From Geoglobus sp. (GTDB lineage: Archaea; Halobacteriota; Archaeoglobi; Archaeoglobales; Archaeoglobaceae): 5,541 bases of DNA. The notes beneath the pieces were generated by a model. That model had not been told where the DNA came from. It ran no database searches and was given only the letters and a program-made list of their open reading frames with translations. Position 1 is the first letter of the stretch; each line of letters starts with the position of its first letter. Position numbers and translations under genes: made by a program. The stretch is taken from contig JALUWC010000547.1 in NCBI GenBank assembly GCA_027019885.1, positions 1 to 5,541 on the forward strand. Reading direction: 5' to 3'. Of this stretch, positions 4,489 to 5,541 are shown piece by piece.

Positions 4489-4776
4489 GTGGAGCCTGTG
4501 AAGGAGTATATTAATGCTTTCGGAAAGTATGTGGATAAAGTCTACATGCCGAAAAAAATCAGAAGCTCCTTCCGACCCCCTGTACAGGGCGAACCACCAG
4601 CCCAGCGGCTTTTCGTGCAGGTCCTCAAGGCATATGGCTCTGGGCCCTGCTTTTTTTCATCCACTAAGATAATTTCTGTCAAAAAGGAGTATTTAAGGTT
4701 TGAAAAGGTCGGGGACGTGAATGGCTGGCTCTTTGATGACTTCTTGGTTAAGGGTTTCATACATTTCTATACTTAG
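4489..4776 (+). CDS. Uncertain 95-residue ORF containing a GC-rich island
   Basis: The frame runs from GTG 4489 to TAG 4776, with peptide segments KEYINAFGKYVDKVYMPKK, GEPPAQRLFVQVLKAYGSG and GDVNGWLFDDFLVKGFIHFY. I recognise no family. Only four bases separate the GTG from the oppositely oriented NYN start, and the NYN promoter lies inside it, so if it is coding the start is more likely ATG 4546 (76 residues). Its middle third is the GC-rich, potentially folded block at 4578-4657, which suggests an RNA or repeat interrupting an older gene, or an ORF open by chance. An antisense frame (4542-4760) is also open and no more convincing. Confidence 0.3.
   Translation: MEPVKEYINAFGKYVDKVYMPKKIRSSFRPPVQGEPPAQRLFVQVLKAYGSGPCFFSSTKIISVKKEYLRFEKVGDVNGWLFDDFLVKGFIHFYT
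4507..4514 (-). promoter_or_regulatory. TATA box of the NYN ribonuclease gene
   Basis: The minus strand reads TTAATATA, centred 26-27 nt upstream of the ATG at 4484, the canonical archaeal spacing for a leaderless mRNA. It sits inside the opposing uncertain ORF (4489-4776), which weakens the case for that ORF's N-terminus. Confidence 0.6.
4578..4657. other. Second GC-rich folded island ending in a T-tract
   Basis: The block begins with a perfect 12-bp palindrome, CCCTGTACAGGG (4578-4589). CAGGGC (4585-4590) can pair with GCCCTG (4644-4649), or alternatively GCCCAG (4600-4605) with CTGGGC (4640-4645). Seven Ts follow at 4651-4657, an archaeal-type terminator for plus-strand transcripts; on the minus strand the block is likewise followed by seven Ts (4558-4552). 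It shares CCAGCCCAGC and CAGGTC, in that order, with the reverse complement of the island at 3891-3958. It could be a small RNA, a bidirectional terminator or a DNA repeat. Confidence 0.35.
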
Positions 4777-4816
4777 AATTGGTGGTTAAGTTTTGATCTT
4801 GAATTAAAAACTAAAG

Positions 4817-4825
4817 ATTATAATA
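4817..4825 (+). promoter_or_regulatory. TATA box of the single-pass membrane protein gene
   Basis: ATTATAATA is centred 27 nt before ATG 4848, with no SD motif in between. This points to a leaderless transcript and favours ATG 4848 over the adjacent TTG at 4845. Confidence 0.55.
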
Positions 4826-4847
4826 ACTAGAGTCTCAAGTTGTCTTG

Positions 4848-5201
4848 ATGGATTGGGTTCAGATTGGAATCTTGATCGGTGTTTTTGTAGGACCAGTTAT
4901 CGCAGCATATGCCACATATAGATACCAAAAGAAACTAAATGAAGAGCTCTTGTTTCGTAGAGAGATGGATGAAGTTATCAAAACAATTACTGAAAACCCT
5001 GGACACCATGTCATTAGACAGTATTTAAAATTAAAGATCGAACAGCTTGGTAAAGATAAAGCAAGACCTATATTAAAAGAGTACTTCACAAAAGCTCATG
5101 AAAATGTCAAATTTAGCATTGCTATGCTTCTAGAAGAGCTATATGATGATGAAGAAGCAGGAGAGTACCTTTACCAAAGAAAAGGTAAAAAAGGTGTTTG
5201 A
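4848..5201 (+). CDS. Single-pass membrane-anchored helical protein, hypothetical
   Basis: A 117-residue protein of unrecognised family. Residues about 5-24 (QIGILIGVFVGPVIAAYATY) form one membrane anchor, followed by YRYQKK, so by the positive-inside rule the rest is cytoplasmic. Residues 30-117 are charged and mostly helical (EELLFRREMDEVIKTITENP, then LKLKIEQLGKDKARPILKEY and NVKFSIAMLLEELYDDEEAG), perhaps a short helical-repeat or coiled-coil region. There is no catalytic motif. It is transcribed away from the NYN gene from its own leaderless promoter. Its TGA lies only six bases from the end of the convergent broken gene at 5208, which supports both gene ends. It could be a membrane tether or scaffold, but no role can be assigned. 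Confidence 0.7.
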   Translation: MDWVQIGILIGVFVGPVIAAYATYRYQKKLNEELLFRREMDEVIKTITENPGHHVIRQYLKLKIEQLGKDKARPILKEYFTKAHENVKFSIAMLLEELYDDEEAGEYLYQRKGKKGV

Positions 5202-5207
5202 TGTAAC

Positions 5208-5541
5208 CTATAATCGAACTACTTTGTAACACTCCATCTTCAAACAGAACACACTTCCCCTTTCTCTCAGCTTCCCGAAGACTGACCTCTGCATACCCTT
5301 CGTCATGACCTCCAGCTCCCGGCAATCTGCAGGCTCACCTCCCTGTTCACGTCATCGCTGCCATAATAGAACAACCTTACTGTCCCAAACTGTCCGTCAT
5401 GTGGCTCATGTTCCTCACGACCTGTACGGCTTCTTAAAATCCATGAGGCCAAAAGATATATACTCTCCTCGAACACAAATATTTATTCCAGATTCGGTCT
5501 GGAGATAATACTTTGTCCAAACAGAAAAATATTCCACTTCT
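5208..5541 (-). pseudogene. Frameshifted gene of unknown family, runs off right edge
   Basis: Reading leftward from the window edge, the frame starting at 5540 gives VEYFSVWTKYYLQTESGINI, then CVRGEYISFGLMDFKKPYRS, and stops at 5415-5417. The frame shifted by one continues at once with REEHEPHDGQFGTVRLFYYG and SDDVNREVSLQIAG until 5303. The original frame then resumes with ELEVMTKGMQRSVFGKLRER and ends MECYKVVRL at the TAG 5208-5210. Three adjoining, protein-like segments in compensating frames point to one gene with two indels, near 5415-5425 and about 5306-5325. The start lies outside the window. No family is recognised; the middle part looks like a beta-rich domain. A competing frame (5325 to 5122) overlaps the neighbouring gene antisense and is less likely. 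Confidence 0.5.

Noticed and set aside
3..4664. TTTCATCCAC at 3-12 and 4655-4664; TGGCCACCC at 107-115 and 3946-3954
   Set aside because: Too short, without extension on either side; expected by chance in a window of this size.
4859..5089. Minus-strand 76-codon ORF
   Set aside because: Antisense shadow of the 4848-5201 gene, which has a promoter, a membrane anchor and ordinary composition.
1..5541. CRISPR array
   Set aside because: No series of evenly spaced short repeats; the only direct repeats are the IS target copies and the 27-bp pair 2.4 kb apart.

Overview
The window looks archaeal. Several starts have a TATA-like box about 26-27 nt upstream, as in leaderless transcripts, while others have G-rich Shine-Dalgarno (SD) motifs. 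The transposase is of the IS6-like type common in archaea. The DNA is AT-rich with two compact GC-rich islands that look like structured RNA. I cannot name the genus; an Archaeoglobales- or methanogen-related euryarchaeon is only a guess. It reads as an accessory region: one insertion sequence, four genes or remnants carrying indels or stops, and a stand-alone OLD-family nuclease gene.

Left part (1-943). A possible leaderless minus-strand gene or remnant runs off the left edge. Next is a complete IS6-like element at 240-935, with terminal inverted repeats and an 8-bp target duplication (TGTGTTGG). Its transposase is split by a -1 frameshift.

Centre (944-3409). A cassette is bracketed by two imperfect 27-bp direct repeats (24 of 27 identical). 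It holds a 46-codon ORF, an OLD-like ATPase/TOPRIM nuclease, a small polytopic membrane protein and possibly a terminal small ORF. The nuclease and membrane protein genes share nearly the same initiation signal (AATGGGGGG, six bases, ATG) and lie about 100 nt apart, so they probably form one operon. A nuclease plus small membrane protein is the best candidate here for an undescribed two-gene defence-like module. No GajB-type helicase or reverse transcriptase is visible.

Right part (3410-5541). Two tandem small membrane-protein genes are broken by frameshifts and a stop; their shape recalls capsid-type proteins of spindle-shaped archaeal viruses. A 68-nt GC-rich island with a perfect 10-bp closing stem sits 7 nt beyond the stop codon of a minus-strand NYN-domain ribonuclease gene. 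A second GC-rich island on the other side of that gene shares sequence words with the first in inverted orientation. Beyond it are a short uncertain ORF, an intact single-pass membrane protein gene with a leaderless promoter, and a minus-strand gene with two frameshifts that runs off the right edge.

The frequency of single-base frameshifts means either a decaying island or uncorrected indel errors in the assembly; sequence alone cannot separate these.
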